NCBI GenBank assembly: GCA_022710975.1
Contig: JAKLGA010000002.1
Span: 124,001-188,000 of the forward strand
From: Myxococcota bacterium
Lineage (GTDB): Bacteria; Myxococcota; B64-G9
Direction of reading: 5' to 3'
Length of the DNA stretch: 64,000 nt
How positions within the stretch are numbered: position 1 is the stretch's first letter; the number at the start of each line of letters is the position of its first letter. Below are positions 49,799-58,185 of this stretch, in pieces. The notes beneath the pieces were generated by a model. The model did no database searches. It saw only the letters and a list, made by a program, of their open reading frames with translations, and was not told the DNA's origin. A program made the translations under genes and the position numbers.

Positions 49799-51841
49799 AT
49801 GGGAAAGGACGACAGGACCCCCGCGGACCCGGCGGAGCTGGCCCAGGCGCTGGCCCTGGCCGAGGCCCGCCTGGCGGAGCAGGCCCGCCGCCTGGAGGCG
49901 CTCGAGCTGCTGCAGCGCACCCCGCTCGACGCCCTGGCCGAGGCGACCCACCTGGTCGACGGTGAGCTGCGGGTGATCGCCATCAGCAAGAGCTTCGAGG
50001 AGTGGGGCGCCCGGCTGGGGATCGACATCGCCCCCACCGCCGCCCTGGGCCGGCCGCTGGCCGAGCTGTTCCCCTTCCTGCCCGCGGAGGTGTTCGCCCA
50101 GTACCGCCAGGTGCTGGACACGGGGCGCCCCCTGCAGACCCTCGAGTTGACGCAGCTCGGCGAGCGGGAGATCGCCACCCGCACCCGCAAGCTGCCGGTG
50201 AAGGGGCCGGGCGGCCAGGACTGGGTGCTGACCATCGTCACCGATGTCACCGGCCAGCAGGGCGCCGAGGAGGCCGTGCGCTCCAGCGAGCTGCGCTACC
50301 GGCAGCTCTTCGAGGCCACCACCGACGCCATCCTCGTGGCGGACGCCGGGACGCACCGCCTGCTCGACTGCAACCTGGCCGCCGAGCGGCTGCTCGGGCG
50401 CAGCCGGGCGGAGATCCTGGCCATGCGCGCGGACGAGCTCCACCCCCCGGAGGTGCTGGAGCACACCATGCGGCGCTTCGGGAACTACGCCCGCGGCATG
50501 CTGGACTCGGGCCTGGACTCGGAGCTCGTCACCCGCACGGGCGGGCGGGTGCCGGTGTCGATCAACGCCGGCCGGGTGCAGCTCGGCGATCGTTTCTGCG
50601 TGATCGGCATCTTCCGCGACAACACGGAGCGGCGGCGGGCCGAGGAGGAGCGCGGCCGGCTGCTGGAGCAGCTCCAGCAGTCCATGAAGATGGAGGCCAT
50701 CGGTCGGCTGGCGGGCGGGGTGGCGCACGACTTCAACAACCTGCTCACCAGCATCGCCGGCAACCTGGAGCTGGCGCTGCTCGACCTCGACCCGGCCGAT
50801 TCGGTCGCCCGCAGCCTGACCGAGTCCCGGCGGGCCTGCGAGAGCGCCGCGGAGCTCACCCGGCGGCTGCTGGCCTTCTCGCGCAAGCAGGTGATCGCGC
50901 CCCGGCCCCTGGATCTGGGCGAGCTGGTCGCCCACCTCCAGCCGATGCTGGCGCGCCTGCTCGGCGAGGACATCCGCCTGCTGGTGGTCCAGGGTTCGGC
51001 GCTGGCCCCCGTCAAGGTGGACCCCGGCCAGTTCGAGCAGATCTTGGCCAACCTGGCGATCAACGCCCGGGACGCCATGCCGGACGGCGGGACGCTACGG
51101 ATCGAGACCGCGAACCTCGCCGTGGACGCGGCCACCTGCGCCCGCCACCCCGGCCTGCGACCGGGGCCCCACGTGCGGCTCGCGGTCAGCGACACAGGCC
51201 AGGGCATGAGCGAGGAGGTCCAGGCCCACCTGTTCGAGCCGTTCTTCACCACCAAGCCCATGGGCCGGGGCACGGGCCTGGGGCTGGCCAGCATCTACGG
51301 GGCCGTGCACCAGGCCGGCGGCGCCATCGAGGTGGAGTCCGCGCCGGGCCAGGGCGCCACCTTCCGCCTGCTCCTGCCCGTCACCGCGGAGCCGGCCGAG
51401 CGCCTCGCGCCGGAGAGCCTGGGCCGCTTGCCCCTGCCCGGCGGCCGGGAGACCGTGCTGGTGGTCGAGGACGAGGCCTCGGTCCGCGCGCTGGCCCTGG
51501 AGATCCTCGGCCGCCTGGGGTACCGGGTGCTGTCCGCTCAGGACGGCCAGGAAGCCCTGCGCCTGGCCGGGCAGTCGGAGGAGCCCATCGATCTGCTGGT
51601 GACCGACGTGGTCATGCCGGGCATGAACGGTCGGGAGCTGGCCGAGCGGCTCCAGCGCCTCCACCCGGAGACGAGGGTGCTCTACACCTCGGGCTACAGC
51701 GAGGAGGTGATCGCCCACCGCGGGGTGGTCGAGGAGCAGCTCAACTTCCTGTCGAAGCCCTACACCCCCCGCTCCCTGGCGGACAAGCTGCGCGAGGTGC
51801 TGGCGGCGCCGGTGCACACGGACATCCACGGCGGCGGGTGA
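49799..51841 (+). CDS. Soluble hybrid sensor histidine kinase (PAS-PAS-HisKA-HATPase-receiver)
   Basis: This 680-residue cytoplasmic kinase has no membrane helix. PAS-like domain 1 is at about 40-150, PAS 2 at about 165-285 (ATTDAILVADAGTHRLLDCN). The HisKA phospho-acceptor is H310 (GGVAHDFNNLL). The HATPase domain shows ILANLAINARDAMP, DTGQGM and GTGLGL. A C-terminal receiver has the phospho-acceptor D603 (VTDVVMPGMNG) and the conserved lysine in LSKPYTP. It belongs to the NtrB-like AHDFNN group. No separate response regulator is next to it, so it is an orphan. The signal sensed is unknown. Its last 101 bases are overlapped by the protease gene on the other strand. Confidence 0.94.
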   Translation: MGKDDRTPADPAELAQALALAEARLAEQARRLEALELLQRTPLDALAEATHLVDGELRVIAISKSFEEWGARLGIDIAPTAALGRPLAELFPFLPAEVFAQYRQVLDTGRPLQTLELTQLGEREIATRTRKLPVKGPGGQDWVLTIVTDVTGQQGAEEAVRSSELRYRQLFEATTDAILVADAGTHRLLDCNLAAERLLGRSRAEILAMRADELHPPEVLEHTMRRFGNYARGMLDSGLDSELVTRTGGRVPVSINAGRVQLGDRFCVIGIFRDNTERRRAEEERGRLLEQLQQSMKMEAIGRLAGGVAHDFNNLLTSIAGNLELALLDLDPADSVARSLTESRRACESAAELTRRLLAFSRKQVIAPRPLDLGELVAHLQPMLARLLGEDIRLLVVQGSALAPVKVDPGQFEQILANLAINARDAMPDGGTLRIETANLAVDAATCARHPGLRPGPHVRLAVSDTGQGMSEEVQAHLFEPFFTTKPMGRGTGLGLASIYGAVHQAGGAIEVESAPGQGATFRLLLPVTAEPAERLAPESLGRLPLPGGRETVLVVEDEASVRALALEILGRLGYRVLSAQDGQEALRLAGQSEEPIDLLVTDVVMPGMNGRELAERLQRLHPETRVLYTSGYSEEVIAHRGVVEEQLNFLSKPYTPRSLADKLREVLAAPVHTDIHGGG

Positions 51842-53444
51842 GCCAGGCGAGCGCCAGGAGGCCGAGCATCAGGAGCCAGCCCGGGCCGGTCGCCCCGCCA
51901 GCCGAGGCGCAGCCCGCCCCGCCCGGCTCCTGGACGTCGCCGTCGGGCTGGCCGCCGCCGTCCGGCCCGACCGCCCCGTCCGGCTCGACCGCGCCGTCCG
52001 GCTCGACGGCCCCGTCCGGCTCGACCGCCCCGTCCGGCTCGACCGCCCCGTCCGGCTCGACGGCCCCGTCCGGCTCGACCGCCCCGTCCGGGTCGCCGCC
52101 GTCCTCGAGGCCGCCGTCCGGCTCGGGCAGGTCGCCCACCAGGACCACCTCGATGGTCGCGGGCGCGAGCCCGAGCATGGCCACGGTCAGCTGTCCGCTC
52201 ATGCCGCCCGACACCTGGCCCGCGGGCACGACGCGGTAGTCGCGGCCCGCGGCCACCTCGGCCCCACCCGGGACCTGCGCGCCCTGGCTGTCCTGCATGG
52301 CCAGCCAGTCCACGTCGAACTGGGGCCACCACTCGAGCACTCCGCCGCCGCAGTTCGCCAGGTGCAAGCCGGCGCCCGGATCGGGCCGGGTCAGGTCGAT
52401 CTCCAGCCGCGTGGGCAGCCCGGGGCAGACGGCCGGGCCGGCCTGGTCCTCGTGCCACTGGTACACGAAGGACCACTGGCCGAAGGCCGAGGTCTGGTAC
52501 TTGATGCGGAAGTAGCCGTCCTCGCCCCAGGTCGGATCCCAGGAGTTCTTCACGATCCAGGCCTGCTCGGCGTCGTCGTAGCCCACGATGTTGATGGCGT
52601 GCATGCCGCCGTTGCTCGTGTCGGTGGGCTCGTACACCCCGCCGCCGTAGTAGAAGAAGTCGTCGTACACGAAGAACGAGGAGCCCACCGAGCGCTCTCG
52701 CAGGTAGCCCTTCACCTCGTCCATGGACTCCTGGCTCATCACGTACCCCTCCATGTCGAAGAGGTTCGGCATGGTGGAGTTGATCTCGACCAGGTCGTCC
52801 GAGTGCACCAGGATGTCCGCGCAGCCGGCCGGCAGGTCGTCGACCTGGACGCAGGACTCCTTGTCCCCCGTCTGTCCCGAGATGTAGGGGTAGCACTCCT
52901 CGCTGGTCACGCCGGTGTCGCGCAGGAAGGCGCCGGCCATGTACCAGGTGATGCCGCCCGAGTCGCAGCCGAGGGAGGCCGTCGCGCAGGACAGGAGCTG
53001 CTGCTCGGAGAGATCGAGGGTGGGGTCGGGCGTGGACGAGCGCCAGGCCAGGAGCAACTCCAGATTCGCGATGGTGGAGAAGGCCCAGCAGGCCCCGCAG
53101 TTGCCCTGGTCGCGGATGGGGGTGTCCCAATTGTAGCCCTTGTAGGCACGCCAGTCCATGTCCGGCGCCTTCGGGCCAGGCGCGGGGACGGGCGCGGCCA
53201 GCTCGCACTGGGGGCTGAAGAACCCGTCGGTCCAGGGCGGCAGCCGATCGGGCGGCAGGATCAGCCGTCGGCGCTCCTCCGGGGAGAGGCGGCTCACCCG
53301 GTTCTCCACCGCGACCCACCTGAGCCCGCGCTCGCGGATGACCTGGTTGATGCGATCCACCTCGGCCTGGTCGGCCTGGGCCAGCCCGCCGTAGATCATC
53401 GAGCCCAGCAGGGTCAGCCCGCACAGCGCAGCCTTCGCCTTCAA
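51741..53444 (-). CDS. Secreted papain-family (C1A) cysteine protease with MYXO-CTERM-like tail
   Basis: This 567-residue protein has a signal peptide (cleavage near A-Q-A-D) and a short pro-region. The papain domain has Q113 and C119 (DQGNCGACWAFST), H282 (MHAINIVGYD) and N300 (VKNSWDPTWG). A beta-rich domain follows, then a tandem P-D-G-A-V-E linker, and then G-C-A-S, a hydrophobic helix and R-R-R, the MYXO-CTERM pattern. Family tails usually stop right there. Here no stop occurs, and 28 more residues run into the reverse of the kinase gene. TTG start with AGGAGG six bases upstream. The last part may not be needed or may be a sequence-level change. Confidence 0.88.
   Translation of the reverse strand: MKAKAALCGLTLLGSMIYGGLAQADQAEVDRINQVIRERGLRWVAVENRVSRLSPEERRRLILPPDRLPPWTDGFFSPQCELAAPVPAPGPKAPDMDWRAYKGYNWDTPIRDQGNCGACWAFSTIANLELLLAWRSSTPDPTLDLSEQQLLSCATASLGCDSGGITWYMAGAFLRDTGVTSEECYPYISGQTGDKESCVQVDDLPAGCADILVHSDDLVEINSTMPNLFDMEGYVMSQESMDEVKGYLRERSVGSSFFVYDDFFYYGGGVYEPTDTSNGGMHAINIVGYDDAEQAWIVKNSWDPTWGEDGYFRIKYQTSAFGQWSFVYQWHEDQAGPAVCPGLPTRLEIDLTRPDPGAGLHLANCGGGVLEWWPQFDVDWLAMQDSQGAQVPGGAEVAAGRDYRVVPAGQVSGGMSGQLTVAMLGLAPATIEVVLVGDLPEPDGGLEDGGDPDGAVEPDGAVEPDGAVEPDGAVEPDGAVEPDGAVEPDGAVGPDGGGQPDGDVQEPGGAGCASAGGATGPGWLLMLGLLALAWLTRRRGCPCAPAPPAPRAACPPGSGGCRASTGS
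51968..52093 (-). repeat. Seven 18-bp tandem repeats in the protease linker
   Basis: Seven consecutive 18-base units of the type CGACCGCCCCGTCCGGCT (plus strand) differ at only one or two positions. On the minus strand they encode P-D-G-A-V-E repeats between the protease and its C-terminal sorting motif. The unit keeps the reading frame. Confidence 0.95.
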
Positions 53445-53638
53445 GTTAAGCCTCCTGCCACCCCGGCAACCTTTCGGACTCTAGCATAATCACAGAGGGG
53501 TGGCGGCGAACAGGGGGTCCCCCGCGGCGCACAGACCCGCTGCGCCCGCTCTCCAGGGCGCGGCGGTCGAGCACCGTGGGGGAGAGTGAGCCGACAGGAC
53601 CCCGACGTGCGTAGGCGTTGGATCGCGGGAACGGATGG

Positions 53639-55231
53639 TTACTGGCAGTTCTCGTCGCGCCAGGGGTTCGAGGCGTAGTCGGTGAACGTGCCGCGGAAGA
53701 ACGAGCCCGGTCCGGCCGGGCGGATCTCGGTGCCGTTCACCGTCACGTAGAAGTCCAGCTCGGCCTGCACGTAGGCCTCGCCGCCCTGGTCGACGGTGGC
53801 CACCGGGACCTCCGGGCAGCTGTAGGAGCGGAAGGGGTCCAGGCCGCGGAGGTCGATGGCGTAGCGGGCGTTGTTGCCCGGCTGGTCGACCATGTCCACG
53901 TAGGCCGAGGAGAACGCGCCCTCCCCGAAGCCGGTGTGCACCTGCACGTCGAGCTGCTGCCACAGGTCCGGGTTGGCCCAGTCGGTGACCCCCTGCTTCC
54001 ACACCTCGAAGCACACGTTGGTCACCGCGGCCCGCTGGCGGGCCCAGGTGCCGAAGGAGAAGCCCTCGCCCAGCGCGGCGCCGCCGTCGCAGGGGCTGGA
54101 GGCCTCGCGCGACAGGAGCTGGACGAAGTTGCCCACCCACAGGGTCGGGTCGACGGGATCGGCCGGGGCGATCTCCAGCTCGTAGTTCTCGCCCAGGTTC
54201 GAGTCCCAGGCCGCCGGGCTGCCCTGCCCCATCGGGATGCAGCCGAACCACATGCTCAGGCGGGTCGCGCCCGCGGGGAGCTCGATCAGCGGCTGGCTGG
54301 CGCGGTCCTGGACGCAGGGCGAGGCGCCGTTGCAGGCGTAGCCGTAGGACTCGATGTAGCTCTCCACCTCGGCGCTCTGCACGCTCTCGCCGTCGCCGTC
54401 GAACATCCAGTAGACCATGAGCGTGGTCGCGGACACGGCGGCCTGGCCACCCATGCAGGGCTGGGTCTCGCGCAGGCGGCGGCCGTCGTAGACCACCTTC
54501 ACCTGGCCGCCGGCCGCGAGCGGCCCGCCCACCAGCAGCTCGTTCCAGTCCGGGTAGCTCAGGCGGTACTCGGGCGCGTCCAGGCGCGGCGGGCAGCTCC
54601 CGTCGGCCAGGAGGGTCCAGCCGTTGTCCAGGCGCAGGTGGTAGCTGTCCAGGGGATCGGCCACGCGGTTGTGGTCGAACACCCGGCCGGTGGCGGTGGT
54701 CACGTAGGGCGCCAGATCGATGGTGGTGCGGTTGAGGGAGGTGAAGCTCATGCCCGGCGACGGGGTGTGCTCGGTGATGCGGAAGCGGTAGCGGGCGAAG
54801 CCCTGCTCGGCGCCGTCCACCGGCTCGGCCACGACGGCGTACCAGGCGCCCTGGGTGGTCCCGGTCTGGTACAGCACCTCGACGGTCTGGACGCCGGACA
54901 GGCGCGCGGCGTCCACGTCCACGAACCCCTCCCACAGGTAGCGGCAGTCGGAGCTCGCCAGCCCGGCCGCGCAGGTGTCCAGGTAGCCGCCCATGTTGTT
55001 CGACACCCGGCCCACCGAGCGCAGCACCACGAGGCAGGAGGAGTCGCCCCGATCCGTGGGTCCGTCGGCCTTGTCCAGGAAGTTGGGGGCGTCGGCCGGC
55101 TCGAGCCCGGCCGTCTCTGCGCCGCCACAGCCCGCCAGCCCGCCGACCGCCAGGATGGCCGCGGTGGCCAGGAGGTACCCGAACGCCAGCCCGATCACCA
55201 CCCGGCCGCTCTGTCCGCTGCTCGACTTCAT
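53639..55231 (-). CDS. Large lipoprotein of unknown function
   Basis: This 530-residue protein has a long signal peptide with lipobox (G-G-L-A-G-C). A Gly/Ala/Asp linker follows, then a beta-rich body with many aromatic residues and about nine cysteines (for example CLVVLRSVGRVSNNMGGYLDTC). Segments such as YPDWNELLVGGPLAAGGQVKVVYDG and FVQLLSREASSPCDGG suggest two stacked beta-sandwich domains. I recognise no enzyme motif. GAGGAGCGTGAC precedes the ATG at 55231, which I prefer to one eight codons upstream. The 195-base gap after its stop holds only short GC stems and the weak promoter region of the protease. Confidence 0.8.
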   Translation of the reverse strand: MKSSSGQSGRVVIGLAFGYLLATAAILAVGGLAGCGGAETAGLEPADAPNFLDKADGPTDRGDSSCLVVLRSVGRVSNNMGGYLDTCAAGLASSDCRYLWEGFVDVDAARLSGVQTVEVLYQTGTTQGAWYAVVAEPVDGAEQGFARYRFRITEHTPSPGMSFTSLNRTTIDLAPYVTTATGRVFDHNRVADPLDSYHLRLDNGWTLLADGSCPPRLDAPEYRLSYPDWNELLVGGPLAAGGQVKVVYDGRRLRETQPCMGGQAAVSATTLMVYWMFDGDGESVQSAEVESYIESYGYACNGASPCVQDRASQPLIELPAGATRLSMWFGCIPMGQGSPAAWDSNLGENYELEIAPADPVDPTLWVGNFVQLLSREASSPCDGGAALGEGFSFGTWARQRAAVTNVCFEVWKQGVTDWANPDLWQQLDVQVHTGFGEGAFSSAYVDMVDQPGNNARYAIDLRGLDPFRSYSCPEVPVATVDQGGEAYVQAELDFYVTVNGTEIRPAGPGSFFRGTFTDYASNPWRDENCQ

Positions 55232-55555
55232 GTCACGCTCCTCGCTGCCTGACACCCGCTCGCCTCACCACGAGGCCCGACGGGCGCCGATACTTGCAAC
55301 ATCCGAACCAAGACGTCAACAGGAATCCAAAGAAGAAAAAATAGGATTCTTAGAGGGTTAGGAAGGGGCCAGGGAAGGATGCACGGAGGTCTGCGGCGGA
55401 CGGTGAAGCCCTGGCATTGCCTGGCGCCCAGCCCATGCATCCCCGGGGATACACCTGCCTCCAGGCCCTCCCCATGCCTTCCTCCAAAAGAAATCCTTTC
55501 TTGGGCTCGGTCCGATGATACAACCGTGGTGTTCCAGGAGACTCGGAGGTCGAGC
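55232..55555. other. AT-richer 324-base divergent intergenic region
   Basis: This is the longest gene-free stretch in the window and lower in GC than its surroundings. It contains an inverted repeat GAATCC...GGATTC (55323-55349) around an A-rich run, and AAGAAA-TCC-TTTCTT (55488-55502). It also has TTGACG on the minus strand (55319-55314) and GATGATACA about 40 bases before the next gene. It should hold the promoters and operators of both flanking genes. In-frame codons upstream of 55556 do not look coding. Confidence 0.6.
55488..55502. promoter_or_regulatory. Inverted repeat, candidate operator before the 172-residue membrane protein
   Basis: AAGAAA-TCC-TTTCTT is a perfect 6-base inverted repeat with a 3-base centre in an otherwise GC-rich region. 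It overlaps the place expected for a -35 element, with GATGATACA about 15-20 bases downstream as a possible -10. This is the type of site a dimeric regulator binds; none is adjacent. Confidence 0.4.
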
Positions 55556-56074
55556 ATGCAACGCACGGGTCTGAGCATCGCCGGCGGGGTCGCCATCCTG
55601 GTCGCCTCCCTGTTCACCGGCATCGGCGGTTTCGGGTTCACCATCGCGGGCAAGGCGGGCGACCTCATGGACATGGCCCGCGAGCAGATGGCCAAGCAGC
55701 AGGCGCCCCGGACCGAGGCCGAGGCGCGCCAGCTCGAGGACGCGCGGGCCAAGATGGCGGAGGCCGAGGAGATGCTCGCGCGCTCGGACGTGCAGGACAA
55801 GATGAAGTCCATGCGCAGCTACGGCAAGTTCGAGCTCCTGGCCGCGCTGGTCGGGCTGATCGGCGGTATCGCGCTGCTGACCGCGACCGGCTTCGGCAAG
55901 GCGGCCGGGGTGGTCGCGGCCGTCCTCGGGCTGATCACCTGCGCCTGGGGTTTCGCGGTCACCGAGGCGGCCCTGCTGCAGATCCTCTTCGCCCTGGCCT
56001 ACGGGGTGGGTCTGTTCGGCGCCCTGTCCCTGGCACCTGCCCCGACCCCTGCCCAGCCCCGCCCGTTTGGCTAG
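55556..56074 (+). CDS. Membrane protein with coiled-coil loop
   Basis: This 172-residue protein begins MQRTGLSIAGGVAILVASLF with an N-terminal helix (about 6-30). A charged helical stretch (about 35-95, many Ala/Glu/Lys/Met, coiled-coil-like) and two further hydrophobic segments (about 96-118 and 120-160) follow. It probably has three to four membrane helices. No family recognised. The ATG has GGAGG seven bases upstream. A longer reading from 55379 lacks a ribosome site and has non-coding-like composition. It is convergent with the nitroreductase (13 bases between stops). Confidence 0.8.
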   Translation: MQRTGLSIAGGVAILVASLFTGIGGFGFTIAGKAGDLMDMAREQMAKQQAPRTEAEARQLEDARAKMAEAEEMLARSDVQDKMKSMRSYGKFELLAALVGLIGGIALLTATGFGKAAGVVAAVLGLITCAWGFAVTEAALLQILFALAYGVGLFGALSLAPAPTPAQPRPFG

Positions 56075-56087
56075 ATCCTCGCGCCGC

Positions 56088-56687
56088 CTACAGGCAGAGC
56101 TCCTCGCGCGGGAAGCGCACCCGCAGCGCGGGGCGGTCGGTGCCGAAGCCCAGCGGGCACATGGCGGTCGGCACCAGCCGCGGCGGCAGGCCGAGCCGCG
56201 CCGCCACCCGCGCCCCGTCGAAGCCGGTCATCGGGCAGCCGTCGAAGCCGAGCGCCCTGGCGCCGAGCAGCGCGTGCGCCAGCGCCAGGAACACCTGCTG
56301 CTGGGCGAAGGCCAGGGCCTGCGCGGGCGCCATCCGCGAGACCATGTCCCGGGCCAGCGCGATCACCCGCCGGCGCTCCTTCTCCGGCGAGCCGGCCTGG
56401 CGCATGAGCTGCTCGAGCTCGCCGATGCGCCCCGCCAGATCGCTGTCGGCACACAGCACCAGGAGGTGCGAGCAGGCGCCGACCTGGGGCTGCCCGAAGG
56501 CGGCCTCCATGAGCGCGCCCTTGGTGGGCGCGTCCTCGACGACCTTGATACGCCAGGGCTGCAGGTTCAGGCCCGAGGGCGCCCAGCGGACGAGCTCCAG
56601 GAGGGCCTCGATCTTCTCCTCCGGGATGCGCTCCCCGGTGTAGGCCCTCGCGGCGTAGCGCTGCATGACCAGGTCCTTGAAGTCCAT
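56088..56687 (-). CDS. Nitroreductase-family flavoprotein
   Basis: This 199-residue FMN-binding oxidoreductase is of the nitroreductase/NADH-oxidase fold. It starts MDFKDLVMQRYAARAY, with the RYAARAY-type phosphate-binding arginines. It then has RWAPSGLNLQPWRIKVVED (the S-x-x-N-x-Q-P-W signature), AHALLGARALGFDGCPMTGFD, and the C-terminal MCPLGFG. It reduces quinones, nitro compounds or flavins with NAD(P)H; the substrate is not specified. GGAGGAGCC precedes the ATG. It is divergent from an M28 peptidase gene across a palindromic region. One monomer length, no fusion. Confidence 0.93.
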   Translation of the reverse strand: MDFKDLVMQRYAARAYTGERIPEEKIEALLELVRWAPSGLNLQPWRIKVVEDAPTKGALMEAAFGQPQVGACSHLLVLCADSDLAGRIGELEQLMRQAGSPEKERRRVIALARDMVSRMAPAQALAFAQQQVFLALAHALLGARALGFDGCPMTGFDGARVAARLGLPPRLVPTAMCPLGFGTDRPALRVRFPREELCL

Positions 56688-56711
56688 GGAGGCTCCTCCT
56701 CGCGTCGGCCG

Positions 56712-56740
56712 CACTCTACCCGAGCCCCGATCCGCCCGCA
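56712..56740 (-). promoter_or_regulatory. Candidate promoter of the nitroreductase gene
   Basis: On the minus strand TTGCGG, a 17-base spacer and TAGAGT stand about 25 bases before the ATG at 56687. Confidence 0.45.
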
Positions 56741-56763
56741 ACGGCCGGTCTCTGGTGCAACGC

Positions 56764-56779
56764 GTCAATTTCCATTGAC
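56764..56779. promoter_or_regulatory. Palindrome overlapping the M28 peptidase promoter
   Basis: GTCAAT-TTCC-ATTGAC is a perfect 6-base inverted repeat. Its right arm contains most of the TTGACA -35 element of the plus-strand promoter, so a bound regulator would block it. It lies between the two divergent genes. Confidence 0.5.
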
Positions 56780-56804
56780 AGGCGGGGCCGGTGTTGCCGA
56801 TGAT
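56775..56804 (+). promoter_or_regulatory. Promoter of the M28 peptidase gene (and perhaps the transketolase operon)
   Basis: TTGACA (56775-56780, full consensus), an 18-base spacer and GATGAT (56799-56804) lie 36 bases before the ATG at 56841. AAGG sits before the start. Confidence 0.55.
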
Positions 56805-56840
56805 CACCGCACCGCCACCCACCCCAAGGAAAGGGCCGTC

Positions 56841-58160
56841 ATGCCTGCCAAGACCCCCCCGAAGCGCAAGGCCCAGGCCGTCCCACCCGCGCGGGTGAAG
56901 TCCGCCGCGCTGACCCGGGCCCAGGAGCTCGAGCTCATCCGCGAGCTGGTCGCCCGCATCGTGCAGGAGTGCCCGGTGCGCACCCCCACGGGCGAGGACG
57001 AGCGCAGGGCCCACGAGATCATGCGGGCCGAGTTCGAGGCCCTGGGGCTCCCGGTCAGCGAGCACGAGTTCGAGTTCAACCGGAGCCTGTACGCCAACAT
57101 GGCCCTGCACATGGGCCTGGGCGTGGCCGGCACGGCCGTCTCCGGCCTGCTGCCCTGGCTGGGCTTCCTGCTGCACGCGGGCACGGCCGCGTCCTACTGG
57201 CGGGAGGCCACCCGCAAGGGCTACTGGCTCCGGCGGGTGTTTCCCTGGCGCCCCTCCCGGAACATCCTGGCGACCCTGCCAGCCACCGCGCCCAACGGGC
57301 CGGAGCCCGCGCTGCGTGTCGTGGTGGCCGCCCACGTGGACGCGGCCTACACCGGGCTGCTCTTCCACCCGGCCATCATCCGCGCCATGGAGAACGGCCC
57401 GCGCGCCCTGGACTTCGCCAAGCGCGGGCTGAACCTGGCGGTGCGCACCCAGGTGGCGCTCGCGGGCATCGATCTGGCCCGCATGCTCCTGGGGCCGCTG
57501 GCCTGGCCGCTCCGGCCGCTGGAGGCCACCCTCACCCTGCCCTCCCTGCTGGCCTTCCTGACCTCCTTCGAGGTGGTGCTCAGGAACCGCATCGTGCCCG
57601 GGGCCAACGACGACCTCAGCGGGGTGGCGGCCCTGCTGGTGCTGGCGCGGCGGCTGCTCGAGCGCCGCGATCCGCGGGTCGAGTACGTGCTGGCGGCCAC
57701 GGGCTGCGAAGAGGCCAGCCTGGGCGGGGCCGACGCGCTGGCGCGCGACATGCGTGGGCGCTGGGACCCGCGCCGCACGGTGGTGCTCGGCCTGGACGGC
57801 CTGGCCGGGGGCGAGCTGCGCTTCGCCCAGACCGAGGGCGAGGTCACCCAGATCCACATCCCGGCCTGGCTGCGCGAGGTGTGCCAGGAGACGGCCGCCA
57901 GCGAGCCACGCTTCGCCGAGGTGAAGGGTTTCGCCATCCCGGTGGGCGGGACCGACATGGAGGCCTTCCTGTTCCGCGGCTGGGAGGCGGTCTCGCTGGT
58001 GTGCCTGGATCCGGCCATCGGCGCCCCGCACCACTACCACCAGCCCTCCGACACGCCCGAGAACCTGGACGTGGAGAAGGTGCTCTTCTCCACCGACTTC
58101 GCCCACAAGCTGATCGAGGGGATCGTCGCGCGGCGCCTGGGGACGCCGCCGGGGGCCTGA
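56841..58160 (+). CDS. M28-family zinc aminopeptidase-like protein with membrane segments
   Basis: This 439-residue protein has the five metal-ligand motifs of M28: HVDAAYTG (His and Asp), ANDDLSG (Asp), ATGCEEASLGG (catalytic Glu and Glu), LGLDGLAGG (Asp) and HHYHQPSDTPENLD (His). Between the N-terminal part and the first motif is a hydrophobic stretch (about 90-130), and another follows the HVD motif (about 195-245). So it may be membrane-associated. The N-terminus is Lys/Pro-rich without a signal peptide. M28 enzymes remove N-terminal residues. The tkt-like operon begins 25 bases downstream, so they may be linked. Confidence 0.88.
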   Translation: MPAKTPPKRKAQAVPPARVKSAALTRAQELELIRELVARIVQECPVRTPTGEDERRAHEIMRAEFEALGLPVSEHEFEFNRSLYANMALHMGLGVAGTAVSGLLPWLGFLLHAGTAASYWREATRKGYWLRRVFPWRPSRNILATLPATAPNGPEPALRVVVAAHVDAAYTGLLFHPAIIRAMENGPRALDFAKRGLNLAVRTQVALAGIDLARMLLGPLAWPLRPLEATLTLPSLLAFLTSFEVVLRNRIVPGANDDLSGVAALLVLARRLLERRDPRVEYVLAATGCEEASLGGADALARDMRGRWDPRRTVVLGLDGLAGGELRFAQTEGEVTQIHIPAWLREVCQETAASEPRFAEVKGFAIPVGGTDMEAFLFRGWEAVSLVCLDPAIGAPHHYHQPSDTPENLDVEKVLFSTDFAHKLIEGIVARRLGTPPGA

Positions 58161-58185
58161 GCTGCCCAGGAAAGGAGCCACGCAC

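Noticed and set aside
47386-50250. A 954-codon antisense frame with repeated Ala/Gly/Val-rich segments
   Set aside because: The internal repeats are the reverse of the 153-bp cysteine-repeat units; no real protein signature.
55379-55555. Longer start for the 172-residue membrane protein
   Set aside because: The added region has no ribosome site, lower GC at third positions and no signal; the ATG at 55556 has GGAGG at proper spacing.
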